From: Bacteroidota bacterium
Lineage (GTDB): Bacteria; Bacteroidota; Bacteroidia; AKYH767-A; 2013-40CM-41-45
Reading direction: 5' to 3'
Assembly: GCA_016720935.1 (NCBI GenBank)
Contig: JADKJP010000001.1
Span: forward strand, 6,300 to 70,299
Length of the DNA stretch: 64,000 bases
Shown in pieces: positions 45,190 through 53,252 of this stretch (position 1 is its first letter; every line of letters begins with the position of its first letter). Made by a program: the position numbers and the translations under genes. The notes beneath the pieces were generated by a model. It made no database searches. It was not told the DNA's origin and saw nothing but the letters and a program-made list of their open reading frames with translations.

Positions 45190-45471
45190 TCAGTCCCGGG
45201 AGGAGCTATGAACACTCCATGCCCATTTCCCGAAATCTTCGTTACCTGGATACCGTGTACCTGCAGGGAAGCTTTTGCCCGCAATACTGAATGCACCGAA
45301 TGTTATTCGTTTGAAAACTTCATATCCATGGATTTTTCCGGATGCATTAAATACCTCTTCGTAAATGAATCCCTTTTCTGATTCATGGACACGGGTCAAA
45401 GAATACCCGCTTTTAGAGCGCAGTGGCTCCAAATTTTGAACGATATCTTTCGAGTTGGTGAGTTGTATCAT
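45190..45471 (-). CDS. Unknown element protein
   Basis: 93 aa from ATG 45471 (MIQLTNSKDI). The frame is open to 45657, but the added N-terminus looks random and overlaps the 51-aa gene. The C-terminal part HGYEVFKRITFGAF...YPGNEDFGKWAWS has the look of a small phage protein. No assigned family. A 71-aa ORF on the same strand, at 45081-45296 in another frame, is judged a shadow. Confidence 0.6.
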   Translation of the reverse strand: MIQLTNSKDIVQNLEPLRSKSGYSLTRVHESEKGFIYEEVFNASGKIHGYEVFKRITFGAFSIAGKSFPAGTRYPGNEDFGKWAWSVHSSSRD

Positions 45472-45562
45472 TTGTATTGTCCCTTGCTTTATTGTCCTTG
45501 TAACGCGTGTGCGTATCTCTTCGCTAATTGATTTTTTCTGTACCCGATATTTTGCCGTTATT

Positions 45563-45718
45563 TTAACGGGCACTATTATTGGCAACCTGATCACGAAGCC
45601 AGTGGATTTTTGAGGAGATAACCTTGATCCTTGCTTTGTATGTCTTGGTAACTTCATCGCGCTCGCTTTCGAGCCGGTGAATTTGCTTTTGAAGCTTCTT
45701 GGTTAGTGGGTTTATCAT
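45563..45718 (-). CDS. Small coiled-coil protein (51 aa)
   Basis: Open from ATG 45718 (MINPLTKKLQKQIHRLESER) to TAA 45563-45565. Almost wholly helical and charged. Its start is only 8 bp downstream of the 92-aa gene's stop, consistent with the operon. Too short to place in a family; position and clean boundaries support coding. Confidence 0.55.
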   Translation of the reverse strand: MINPLTKKLQKQIHRLESERDEVTKTYKARIKVISSKIHWLRDQVANNSAR

Positions 45719-45725
45719 TGTGGTC

Positions 45726-46004
45726 TTATTTTTGGAATTCTAATTCAAGTTTCAGTCGTTCAATTTCTGATAGGGTGTCAAGTAATTTGCTTTCGTATTG
45801 TCTATTTTGTTTACTCAGCGATATGGCTGCCGGCAAAGCAATATTCAGTTGATCGTAGGCCTCGTGATAAATCTCAAACAACAACTTTAATTTTTGAAGT
45901 AAGTCGAGTCTATCTCCAAGACTGTGTGCTAATTCGATTTCAAGCATGTCGGCCTTCATCTTATTGATGGGCTCGAATGTTTGAGCCAGTGCCTCTATAT
46001 TCAT
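45726..46004 (-). CDS. Small coiled-coil protein of the replication module
   Basis: 92 aa, helical; YESKLLDTLSEIERLKLELEFQK is heptad-like. Its start overlaps the helicase stop by four bases (ATGA), so the two are translationally coupled. Function unknown; possibly an accessory to the helicase. Confidence 0.6.
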   Translation of the reverse strand: MNIEALAQTFEPINKMKADMLEIELAHSLGDRLDLLQKLKLLFEIYHEAYDQLNIALPAAISLSKQNRQYESKLLDTLSEIERLKLELEFQK

Positions 46005-46924
46005 GATGCAGGAAACCTCCTGACTTCATCTATTTTTTCATAATACCGATTGGAATATTTATCAAAATAAAGCGTGCATGTTCCGCGCTTTCCGACTCCC
46101 TTCGGCTTGTATTTTTGTATAACAAGATGAACTTCGTTCTCTTCGTATGGCCTTCCAGATTCGTCATTCAATCCAAACGGTGGCCTCCAGACAGAAATCA
46201 TGTTCATGCCCTTCCGATACCACGCTTGCCCGCCTGCAATTTCTCTGGGAGATGCAACCGGGTAGAATCTTGAATTCCCGTCTTGCACGTACATTTGATC
46301 GGCTACATGTGTAGAAACTATGTTGAGCCTGTTTTTCTCTTGCGCATTCCTTCGGATCAGACCAAGCTTTTCTTCCAAATACAGATCCTGCCTGTTTGCT
46401 TTTCCGAAATCATGCTTTAACTCATTCCAAGGATCTATCACAGTAACCTGAATTTTTCCGGTTTGCTTTTCGGCCTCGTCAATAAGCTCATAAAATTGGT
46501 CAGGCGTTATGTCATTGTAGCCTGGATCAATGATGACAAGTTTATCCTGTAGTTCGGCAACAGTCCGATACATCTGATCTTCGGAAACATTACCGTCCTG
46601 ATTTTTGTAAAAAGGCCGTCTGTTTACTTTAGATATTATTTCCGCAAGAATTTCTTCTTTTGATCCGGATTCAGGTGAAAAAATTGCAACCCTCCATCCG
46701 TGAACTTGTATGCAGTAAATAAGCAGGTCGTAAATTATTTCAGATTTTCCTGAGAATGGAGCGCCGTAAAAATACAGGGTGGTCCGTAACATGAGTGTCA
46801 TGTGATCGTCCAGGCTACTGAATCCAGTTGATTTGCCGCGAGAATTACCGGTGCGCTTTATCTCATCAAGCCTGTCTTTTATGTCAAGAGGCTGAAACCA
46901 GATTTTTTTATTTTCAGCTCTCAT
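46001..46924 (-). CDS. Twinkle/DnaB-like SF4 helicase core
   Basis: A 307-aa RecA-fold ATPase. STGFSSLDDHMTLMLRTTLYFYGAPFSGKSEIIYDLL gives Walker A (GAPFSGKS); WRVAIFSPESGSKEEI follows; VTVIDPWNEL is Walker B-like; then NIVSTHVADQ. This matches the helicase half of phage Twinkle/T7 gp4 proteins, without the N-terminal primase/Toprim part. It probably unwinds element DNA. Coupled by 4-bp overlaps to the upstream DUF1376-like gene and the downstream 92-aa gene. Confidence 0.8.
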   Translation of the reverse strand: MRAENKKIWFQPLDIKDRLDEIKRTGNSRGKSTGFSSLDDHMTLMLRTTLYFYGAPFSGKSEIIYDLLIYCIQVHGWRVAIFSPESGSKEEILAEIISKVNRRPFYKNQDGNVSEDQMYRTVAELQDKLVIIDPGYNDITPDQFYELIDEAEKQTGKIQVTVIDPWNELKHDFGKANRQDLYLEEKLGLIRRNAQEKNRLNIVSTHVADQMYVQDGNSRFYPVASPREIAGGQAWYRKGMNMISVWRPPFGLNDESGRPYEENEVHLVIQKYKPKGVGKRGTCTLYFDKYSNRYYEKIDEVRRFPAS

Positions 46925-47382
46925 TGGTTCAGCTCCTTCACTGGTTTATAATTTCCATTTTCAACAACACCGTTCCTATCAGAAGATGAAGATGAAGAGT
47001 TGTCCGCTTGTTGTTCACTTGTTGAACATGTGTTGTTCATCCGTTTAAACCTTTCGGCAGATTTTTTTCCAGCTTTCGACCTTTTTACTCTGAAATCTGC
47101 CTGTTTTATTCTTTCCGACTCTAACCTGTCATGCACAAGACTTTCAGTATGGCTTGGGTCTTGTGTGAACATTTCTTTAACTTTTTCTATACTTTGCTGC
47201 TTGCACCGACCACCTACAAGCGACTTTAGTTGTTTGGTGTTTTTGGGAATTGAACCGTTTAACCAACAATAGCACAACAGCCTCATGTATATTCCTTGCT
47301 CTTCGTGTGTCATCATTGTAACACGTAAGGACCGGAGCCAGTCACCAGGATAAAATTGAAAAGCAGGTGAACTATTGCCCAT
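46921..47382 (-). CDS. DUF1376-like phage replication protein
   Basis: A 153-aa protein: FYPGDWLRSLRVTMMTHEEQGIYMRLLCYCWLNGSIP is the DUF1376/YdaU-type N-terminal winged-helix signature found in phage replication-initiation proteins. The C-terminus is Ser/Asn-rich and disordered. Overlaps the helicase gene by 4 bp and the HTH gene by 11 bp. Likely origin-binding or helicase loader; no origin is proven here. Confidence 0.75.
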   Translation of the reverse strand: MGNSSPAFQFYPGDWLRSLRVTMMTHEEQGIYMRLLCYCWLNGSIPKNTKQLKSLVGGRCKQQSIEKVKEMFTQDPSHTESLVHDRLESERIKQADFRVKRSKAGKKSAERFKRMNNTCSTSEQQADNSSSSSSDRNGVVENGNYKPVKELNQ

Positions 47383-47680
47383 GCTTCCGGCCCCCCTTCG
47401 CGCTGTTCATCTCCATCACTTGAGCTCTCGAAAAATATACCCTGCGACCAATGCGCTTGAATCGGATTTCTCCGGACCTCATCCATGCATTGATAGTAAC
47501 GCGCGAAACCTTCAATTCCTCCTGCAGCTCCTTTGTAGTCAAAAGCGAATCTTGCTCCTGGACCTTAGTAGGTTGCTTCTTAAAATCAGGATGGGAGGTA
47601 AGGAAGGAAGTTAACGCGGCTTTGGCGCCTCGTTGAATAAGATCTTCGATTTCTTCTGGTGACAGAATTGCAGCTTTCAT
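47372..47680 (-). CDS. Excisionase/MerR-like helix-turn-helix protein
   Basis: A 102-aa protein ending LLTTKELQEELKVSRVTINAWMRSGEIRFKRIGRRVYFSRAQVMEM, the HTH_17 (excisionase-family) motif. It is the first gene of the replication run and may act as excisionase or as a regulator of the operon. A palindrome sits upstream (47726-47747). Confidence 0.82.
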   Translation of the reverse strand: MKAAILSPEEIEDLIQRGAKAALTSFLTSHPDFKKQPTKVQEQDSLLTTKELQEELKVSRVTINAWMRSGEIRFKRIGRRVYFSRAQVMEMNSAKGGRKHGQ

Positions 47681-47725
47681 GCTTATACTTCAATTTATAA
47701 GTACAAACATATTGTGCCAGAACCA

Positions 47726-47747
47726 CCCTAAGTTAGGGAACTTAGGG
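47726..47747. promoter_or_regulatory. 22-bp palindrome upstream of the HTH gene
   Basis: CCCTAAGTT AGGG AACTTAGGG, a perfect 9-bp inverted repeat in the 72-bp gap between the HTH gene and the upstream gene's stop. No T-run, so an operator is as likely as a terminator. Confidence 0.55.
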
Positions 47748-47752
47748 ACTAA

Positions 47753-48529
47753 TCAGGATTTGTGTAAATACCTTACTTCTCTGTTTGCGATAGACAAAGC
47801 AGTTGTATAATTGAATTTAGAAAGAACTCCCTTAACAGCTCGTTCTTCGTTTTGAGTGTAACTTGTGTGTATTGGTGCTGCTACATCAGAAAATTTTCGA
47901 ATTGCACCTTGAATATTTTGAATATCCTTATTTGAAAAGCTTCCCCATTCAGAAAAGTGTTTTTCAACTTCAATTCTAAGTAACGGGGCATGGTATGGGA
48001 TATCACGTTGAAGTTCTTTTGTAAAAATTAAATAAAGCACTGTTCCAATAACCTTATTCCTGTTTTTTACGGGTGACAGACTGGCGCTTGCGTTAAACAA
48101 TGGCAATAAGTCGCTTTGAATCCAAGCCAGTATTGTTTCTCTTTCTTTAATTCCTTGCATTCTATATGCAATGTTGTTTGGAAAACCAGCTTCAGCTCTC
48201 TTTTTTTCAGTAAACAAACTTCCTTTTGTTCTCGCTATCGAAGCATGAATACTGTTAGTAAGGTGTTGAATAAAATCCCGTTTTTCTCCTTTGAATTCAT
48301 CAAGATGAAATTTTATATAATCCTGAAACTCCAAAAAGAAATTCTTGAAATTGTGAATGAATTCGCCTTCAACCCGAGAATTCAAATATGTAAAATCTGA
48401 ATCTGTTGCTTCGCTCCTTAATTCATCAATCTCAATCTGAAATTTCGATTTACGAGCTTCATTTTTAAAAACCAATGAATAATAACTTTGGTCCGCAAAA
48501 TCACTAAAACTTTTTTTTTCTCTTTCCAT
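47753..48529 (-). CDS. Unknown element protein (258 aa)
   Basis: A 258-aa soluble protein, Lys/Glu/Phe-rich, mostly helical: SRVEGEFIHNFKNFFLEFQDYIKFHLDEFKGEKRDF and RTKGSLFTEKKRAEAGFPNN. It has no catalytic motif or signal that I recognise. Lies between the integrase-side genes and the HTH gene, behind its own hairpin, so it may be a separate transcription unit. An accessory or defence role is possible but not shown. Confidence 0.6.
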   Translation of the reverse strand: MEREKKSFSDFADQSYYSLVFKNEARKSKFQIEIDELRSEATDSDFTYLNSRVEGEFIHNFKNFFLEFQDYIKFHLDEFKGEKRDFIQHLTNSIHASIARTKGSLFTEKKRAEAGFPNNIAYRMQGIKERETILAWIQSDLLPLFNASASLSPVKNRNKVIGTVLYLIFTKELQRDIPYHAPLLRIEVEKHFSEWGSFSNKDIQNIQGAIRKFSDVAAPIHTSYTQNEERAVKGVLSKFNYTTALSIANREVRYLHKS

Positions 48530-48556
48530 TCGTCCAAGAAATTAGTTTAAGTAAAC

Positions 48557-48584
48557 GCGCCCGGAACAATTAAGAACCGGGCGC
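48557..48584. other. Strong hairpin between two element genes
   Basis: A perfect 8-bp GC stem GCGCCCGG / CCGGGCGC with a 12-nt loop, 13 bp past the stop of the 115-aa gene. No long T-run on the minus strand, so a weak terminator or a regulatory structure. Confidence 0.5.
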
Positions 48585-48596
48585 AAAAATGTACTA

Positions 48597-48944
48597 CTAT
48601 TTTTGTAAGCCCATGTACTGAGCTGATAGCTTGTTGAATTCGTTTTCTGGAATTGTGTTTATTGCACCTTCAATTTTTCGGAGGCTTGCTGTAAGGTTAT
48701 TGATAAGGGTCAGTTTTTCAGCGATCTTAGTGCCCTGGGCAGCATAATTTGGATCTGTTAATGCAAGCTCAAACATTGTATTCAGCTCTTCCGTTGTTTT
48801 TTCCGCACTCTGTATCCCTACAATATCAAGGGCGGCATGAAAAATTGTCAGTAGTTCTTTTGAGTATTTGAATTCTTGCTGTTGTACTTCAACAGATGGT
48901 TTGTTCACTGGCAATGAAATTGATTTTCTGGCTGTGGTTTTCAT
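48597..48944 (-). CDS. Unknown element protein (115 aa)
   Basis: 115 aa, helical, acidic C-terminal half (LTASLRKIEGAINTIPENEFNKLSAQ). No HTH motif. It follows the integrase gene on the same strand, 37 bp apart. Function unknown. Confidence 0.6.
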   Translation of the reverse strand: MKTTARKSISLPVNKPSVEVQQQEFKYSKELLTIFHAALDIVGIQSAEKTTEELNTMFELALTDPNYAAQGTKIAEKLTLINNLTASLRKIEGAINTIPENEFNKLSAQYMGLQK

Positions 48945-48981
48945 CGGTGTTTGATTTTAGAAATGTGAAAATTTATGTTGG

Positions 48982-50271
48982 TTAAACTACTTTCATGTTT
49001 GAATCTGGCTTTTTATTCCAAACTCTATTGACTTCAGATTCAGTGATTTTTTCAGTGATCTTGATGTAGGATTGCATTGTTTTATAGTCTGTATGACCTG
49101 AAACATTCATAATAACTTCAGGCTGCATTCCATCAAGTAGACTGATTGTGATGAATGATGAACGGCCTCTGTGAACAAACAACAATTCCCATTTTTGTTT
49201 TGTGATCGCCTCCTTTGCGGTTCCTTTGTTTTTCACTATTGTAATCGGTTCGTCAATTCCTGCCAGTCTTGCAATCTCTTTGATATGCTTATTCACTTTC
49301 GTACTGCTAACACGTGGAAGGGGATAGGTGTCACTTTTGTACTTAGAAAGAATATACAGGGCCGGATCAGACAAAGGAATTCTTACAGGTGTATCTGTTT
49401 TTTCCTGTGAAACACTCCAAAAATTACCCTTGATTTGATTTCTGGTGATCTTTGAAATATCTCCCCACCTTTGCCCGGTGTAACAACCAAAACAGAAAAG
49501 ATCCCTGGCACGTTCGTAGGCTTCTATAGTAGCGTCCGATAAATTTGATTTGCTGAAATCGTAATATAAAATACTTTCAATCTCAGCCTTCGACAGGTAA
49601 ACTACATTCGGTTTGTGCTGTGGTAAGAATTCAAACCCCTTCCATCCTTTATTGGTTGTGAGCTCCTCTAATTCTGCCCATTTCATGAATGTTCTGAGTA
49701 GTTTGAAATTCTTGTTGGTGGTTGTATTAACGTATTTCTTCTCTTTGACAAAGTAGTTTTGAAGTGATCTGTAGAAATCAGGGTTCATTGATTCAAAATC
49801 AACGGTCCTGATCTGTGAAAATTCCTCCAATAAGCGCTGAAGGTTTTTGTATTTTCTAATAGTTGAAAGACCTCTCTTTGTTTCCTTCTCTGAAGTGAAC
49901 CTGTTAAAAGCATCCCAGAAGTCTCGCTTCGATTCAATTGGATTCCCGAAGATGAAATCAATTATTTCAGTCCGGTATTGAGTAGGGGACAATTTGCGCC
50001 CATCTCTTGCGAGATTATCGTTAAATTCCTTTGCCCGGTTGATTATCCTTTCGAGTCTGATATTCAGTTCAACAGCACCGGAATAAGAAGCCAATACACG
50101 CTGTTTCTGTTGGTTCCAAGCTTTGGGCTTGATCCGTTCAGAAGTGCTTATCTTGGTGGTTTGCCGTTGTGATCTCAGGCCGTCTTCGGACTTGATAGTC
50201 CTCCGAACAAAAAGCAGAATTGTAGTTTCTGACGCTGATTGGGGATCAGCCAAAAAGAATTTGTATTTCAT
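48982..50271 (-). CDS. int: Tyrosine recombinase / site-specific integrase
   Basis: A 429-aa integrase with an N-terminal arm-binding segment, a core-binding domain (~120-210) and a catalytic domain (~220-420). Catalytic residues: Arg in CFGCYTGQRWGDI, the HRGR box (LFVHRGRSSFIT), His in SGHTD and Tyr in MQSYIKITE. It should recombine attP with the tRNA-Arg attB. Positioned with its start facing attR, 171 bp away. Confidence 0.95.
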   Translation of the reverse strand: MKYKFFLADPQSASETTILLFVRRTIKSEDGLRSQRQTTKISTSERIKPKAWNQQKQRVLASYSGAVELNIRLERIINRAKEFNDNLARDGRKLSPTQYRTEIIDFIFGNPIESKRDFWDAFNRFTSEKETKRGLSTIRKYKNLQRLLEEFSQIRTVDFESMNPDFYRSLQNYFVKEKKYVNTTTNKNFKLLRTFMKWAELEELTTNKGWKGFEFLPQHKPNVVYLSKAEIESILYYDFSKSNLSDATIEAYERARDLFCFGCYTGQRWGDISKITRNQIKGNFWSVSQEKTDTPVRIPLSDPALYILSKYKSDTYPLPRVSSTKVNKHIKEIARLAGIDEPITIVKNKGTAKEAITKQKWELLFVHRGRSSFITISLLDGMQPEVIMNVSGHTDYKTMQSYIKITEKITESEVNRVWNKKPDSNMKVV

Positions 50272-50300
50272 AATCGTCCAAGATTGATTCAGTAAAGATA

Positions 50301-50323
50301 AGTCGGGACCAAGTCGGGACCAA
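50301..50323. repeat. AGTCGGGACCAA direct repeat, putative integrase arm sites
   Basis: Two head-to-tail copies (50301-50312, 50312-50323) lie between the integrase start and attR. A third CGGGACCAAAA copy is at 37509-37519, 70 bp inside attL. This distribution fits arm-type integrase or excisionase sites. Confidence 0.6.
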
Positions 50324-50441
50324 ATTACATTAGTTTAACTTATCAACAATATGCTCAAACTTTACAACATATTGCGTTCACCCTCTGGAAACAAGGCCTT
50401 CAGCGCATCTTTCAGCGGGAATGATGTAAACTGAAGTAAAA

Positions 50442-50466
50442 GGGGTTTGACTCCCTCTGGGTCCAC
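50442..50466 (+). repeat. attR: 25-bp repeat matching the tRNA-Arg 3' end
   Basis: Identical 18-bp core (50449-50466) to attL; one mismatch in the extended 25 bp, on the element-derived side. Confidence 0.9.
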
Positions 50467-50472
50467 CAGGAG

Positions 50473-50502
50473 AAACCGGTTCAACAGAACCGGTTTTTTT
50501 TT
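50473..50502 (+). terminator. Terminator just outside attR (original tRNA-Arg terminator)
   Basis: AACCGGTTC / GAACCGGTT stem with loop AACA and a nine-T tail, 7 bp past attR. Before integration it would have followed the tRNA directly. Confidence 0.85.
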
Positions 50503-50578
50503 GCGGTTTTTCCACCCGAATCGTTGAAAAGTCAGCATAAAAGAACCGGATATTCCGAATAAAAACAGGGAAAGCCAT

Positions 50579-50586
50579 TATCTTTG
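50579..50586 (+). promoter_or_regulatory. -7 box of the phosphohexomutase gene
   Basis: TATCTTTG, a perfect TAnnTTTG, 34 bp before the TTG start codon. The -33 TTTG is not clear. Confidence 0.5.
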
Positions 50587-50620
50587 TATCCTTGATTTTT
50601 ACCCTATAAATTTAATCAGT

Positions 50621-52028
50621 TTGGCACTCATCAAATCAATTTCAGGAATCAGAGGGACAATTGGCGGGAAACCCGGAGAAGGTTTGACACCTGTAGATAT
50701 TGTTAAGTACACCGCGGCCTATGGCACCTGGCTCATGGGTAATTTACCGAAAAGTAATCGCAGACCTGTTGTCGCACTTGGCCGTGATGCCCGCATTTCA
50801 GGAGAGATGGTACAAAATCTCGTTGCTGGTACGTTGAAGGGACTTGGCATCGATGTTATCTATCTCGGGCTTTCAACAACACCAACGGTTGAAATGGCGG
50901 TGAAGGATATGAAAGCTGACGGTGGGATCATTCTCACTGCCAGTCATAATCCCAAACAATGGAATGCCTTAAAACTTTTAAATAACCTCGGCGAATTTAT
51001 TTCAGCTGCCGATGGTGCTGAAGTACTGCGGATCGCGAATGAGGATGCTTTCAGTTTCGCGGAAGTGAACAAGCTCGGGAAGTATACAACCGAGCCTCAT
51101 TATCACCTCAAACACATCGAGAAAATCCTTTCTCTGCCATTGGTGGATGTAAAAGCCATCAAAGCCCGTAAATTCCGGATCGTTATTGATTGCGTGAATT
51201 CATCCGGTGGCATTGTGCTTCCTGTATTGCTTAAAGCGCTTGGCGTAGAAGAAATTATTGAATTGTACTGTGAACCTACAGGGCAGTTTCCTCACAACCC
51301 GGAACCATTACCGGAGCATCTCGGAGATATTTCCAAAGAAGTAAAAAAGAAAAACGCGCACCTCGGAATTGTTGTTGATCCGGATGTAGATCGTCTCGCG
51401 CTGGTGTGTGAAGATGGTGAAATGTTTGGGGAAGAATATACTCTGGTAGCAGTCGCTGATTATATTCTGAAACATAAAAAAGGAAACACTGTTTCCAATC
51501 TTTCGAGTACACGTGCGCTGCGTGATGTCACTGAAAAAGCGGGAGGCAAATATTTTGCCGCCGCGGTGGGTGAAGTAAATGTAGTGGAAGCGATGAAAGC
51601 CAATCATGCTGTGATCGGTGGAGAAGGAAATGGCGGTATCATTTATCCTGAATTGCATTATGGTCGTGACGCTCTGGTTGGTATCGCTTTGTTCCTGACA
51701 CATCTTGCGCAAACAGGAAAAACAACTTCCATGCTAAGAGCGACTTACCCCAACTATTATATTTCAAAGAATAAAATTGAGCTCACTCCGGAAATCAATG
51801 TTGACAAGATCCTGGAAGGTATTCAGTCCAAATACAAAAAACAACCCATCAACACCATTGATGGAGTGAAGATTGAATTTGACAAGGAATGGGTACATCT
51901 CAGAAAAAGCAATACTGAACCTATTATCCGGATCTATGCGGAAAGTCAAAGCCAGACCACTGCTGAAAATCTGGCCGAAAAATCATTTTGACATCAAAGA
52001 CATGATCAGCGAGAAGTCAATGCGTTGA
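50621..52028 (+). CDS. glmM: Phosphoglucosamine mutase / phosphohexomutase (frameshift at 3' end)
   Basis: An alpha-D-phosphohexomutase, ~468 aa when corrected. Seen: FGISGIRGT-like SGIRGT at the start, ILTASHNPKQWNALK (phosphoserine loop), DPDVDRLAL (metal loop), GGEGNGG (sugar loop) and RKSNTEPIIRIYAE. GlmM converts glucosamine-6-P to glucosamine-1-P for peptidoglycan; the GEGNGG loop fits the GlmM-like type of Bacteroidota/Archaea, but another hexomutase role is possible. A TTG start is used. The frame breaks at a T-run near 51987; removing one T continues to ISEKSMR with stop at 52026-52028. Confidence 0.88.
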
Positions 52029-52079
52029 TAAAAATTTATTGTTAATTCCGGGCTTGCCCACAAAAGCTGTATTAGCCAC

Positions 52080-53219
52080 ATGAGAGTTTATCTCGACAAC
52101 GCTGCGACCACGCCCCTCGATGAGGAAGTTTATGAAGCGATGCTTCCTGTTCTCAAGCAGGGATTTGGAAATCCTTCTTCCATACATTCTTTTGGAAGGG
52201 AAATAAAAACCGCGATTGAAAATTCCAGAAAGACAGTAGCGAAAATTCTTCGAGCAGCTCCTTCAGAAATCTTTTTTACTTCGGGAGGAACTGAGGCAGA
52301 CAATACCGCGATATTCTGTGCGGTTCGCGATTTAGGAATTCGTCACATCATCACTTCAAAAATCGAACATCACGCGGTTTTGCACACGGTTGAAGAATTG
52401 CAAAAAGAAGGAAAGATAAAACTCAGTTATGTTGATCTGGATGAAAAAGGAAAAGTAAAGCTGGATCATCTCGAAGAATTATTGAAGACGAACGAAAGAA
52501 GTTTGGTGTCCTTAATGCATGCCAACAACGAATTGGGAAATGTTCTTCCCTTGAAAGAAGTGGGCGAACTCTGTAAAAAGTATGATGCATTGTTTCATAG
52601 TGATACGGTGCAAACCATGGGACATTTTCCCATTGATGTGAAAGAAACAAATGTTCATTTCATTACCTGCGCTGCTCATAAATTTCATGGACCGAAAGGA
52701 ATTGGATTTCTTTTTATCAGCAACAAAGTAAAAATCCATCCTTTCATTTTTGGCGGAGCTCAGGAAAGAAATATGCGTGGGGGCACTGAAAATGTTTATG
52801 GAATTGTGGGACTGGCAAAAGCTCTGGAATTGGCCACAGGTCACATGGAAGAGCATCGTCAACATATTCTAGGTCTGAAAAAATACATGATTGGAAAGCT
52901 GGTTGAAAACATTCCGGGCATTCAGTTCAATGGTGATTCGGCCAGTGATGAGAGTTTGTATACCGTATTAAATGTCGCTTTTCCACCTTCTGAAAATTCG
53001 GAAATGTTACTGTTCAATCTGGATATTGCTGGTATTGCATGTTCCGGTGGCAGCGCGTGTTCTTCAGGCAGTAATGCGGGTTCACATGTGTTGAAGGCAA
53101 TTTATGGAGAAGTCGATCGTCCTTCTGTGCGTTGTTCATTTAGCAAGTACAATACAAAAGAAGAGATTGATTTTGTGATTGAAAAACTAAAGGAATTGTA
53201 TACAGTGAAAGTAGCTTGA
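52080..53219 (+). CDS. Cysteine desulfurase (NifS/IscS type)
   Basis: A 379-aa PLP enzyme that takes sulfur from Cys for Fe-S clusters and tRNA thiolation. Seen: YLDNAATTPLDEEV, FTSGGTEADNTAI, the PLP Lys in AAHKFHGPKGIGF, and the active Cys loop ACSGGSACSSGS. Group I-like, close in length to IscS. Sulfur delivery connects it in function, not in location, with the rhodanese cluster at 1.3-3.8 kb. The IS3 element begins 6 bp past its stop. Confidence 0.94.
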   Translation: MRVYLDNAATTPLDEEVYEAMLPVLKQGFGNPSSIHSFGREIKTAIENSRKTVAKILRAAPSEIFFTSGGTEADNTAIFCAVRDLGIRHIITSKIEHHAVLHTVEELQKEGKIKLSYVDLDEKGKVKLDHLEELLKTNERSLVSLMHANNELGNVLPLKEVGELCKKYDALFHSDTVQTMGHFPIDVKETNVHFITCAAHKFHGPKGIGFLFISNKVKIHPFIFGGAQERNMRGGTENVYGIVGLAKALELATGHMEEHRQHILGLKKYMIGKLVENIPGIQFNGDSASDESLYTVLNVAFPPSENSEMLLFNLDIAGIACSGGSACSSGSNAGSHVLKAIYGEVDRPSVRCSFSKYNTKEEIDFVIEKLKELYTVKVA

Positions 53220-53224
53220 ACTAA

Positions 53225-53249
53225 TGAATCGTCCTAAAATAGGTTGACA
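53225..53249 (+). repeat. IS3 left inverted repeat
   Basis: 25 bp, starting TGAATCGTCCTAAAATAGG; 4 mismatches to the right repeat. Confidence 0.88.
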
Positions 53250-53252
53250 ATT

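Larger units (their letters stand above)
37441..50466. mobile_element. 13.0-kb tRNA-Arg integrative element (candidate phage satellite)
   Basis: Bounded by 25-bp att repeats, with a tyrosine integrase at the right inner edge. Fifteen or so leftward genes run in tightly packed order: integrase, two unknown genes, excisionase-type HTH, DUF1376-like replication protein, Twinkle-like helicase, small unknown proteins, a tape-measure-like protein, an exported protein and an FRG-domain protein. One short rightward ORF lies beside the tRNA. I find no capsid, portal, large terminase, tail fibre, lysis, relaxase or conjugation gene. Several start/stop overlaps and absence of frameshifts argue against simple decay. 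It could be a phage satellite, a minimal integrative element, or a deleted prophage. Confidence 0.85.

Noticed and set aside
45081..45296. 71-aa minus-strand ORF overlapping 45190-45471
   Set aside because: The 93-aa frame has the more protein-like C-terminus (EDFGKWAW); the 71-aa frame includes an Asn/Lys-rich random tail.
37441..50466. Element as an integrative conjugative element
   Set aside because: No relaxase, coupling protein or T4SS gene; the Twinkle/DUF1376/tape-measure set is phage-like.
50378..50578. 66-aa minus ORF across attR and the terminator
   Set aside because: It spans the att repeat and terminator, so it is not a gene.
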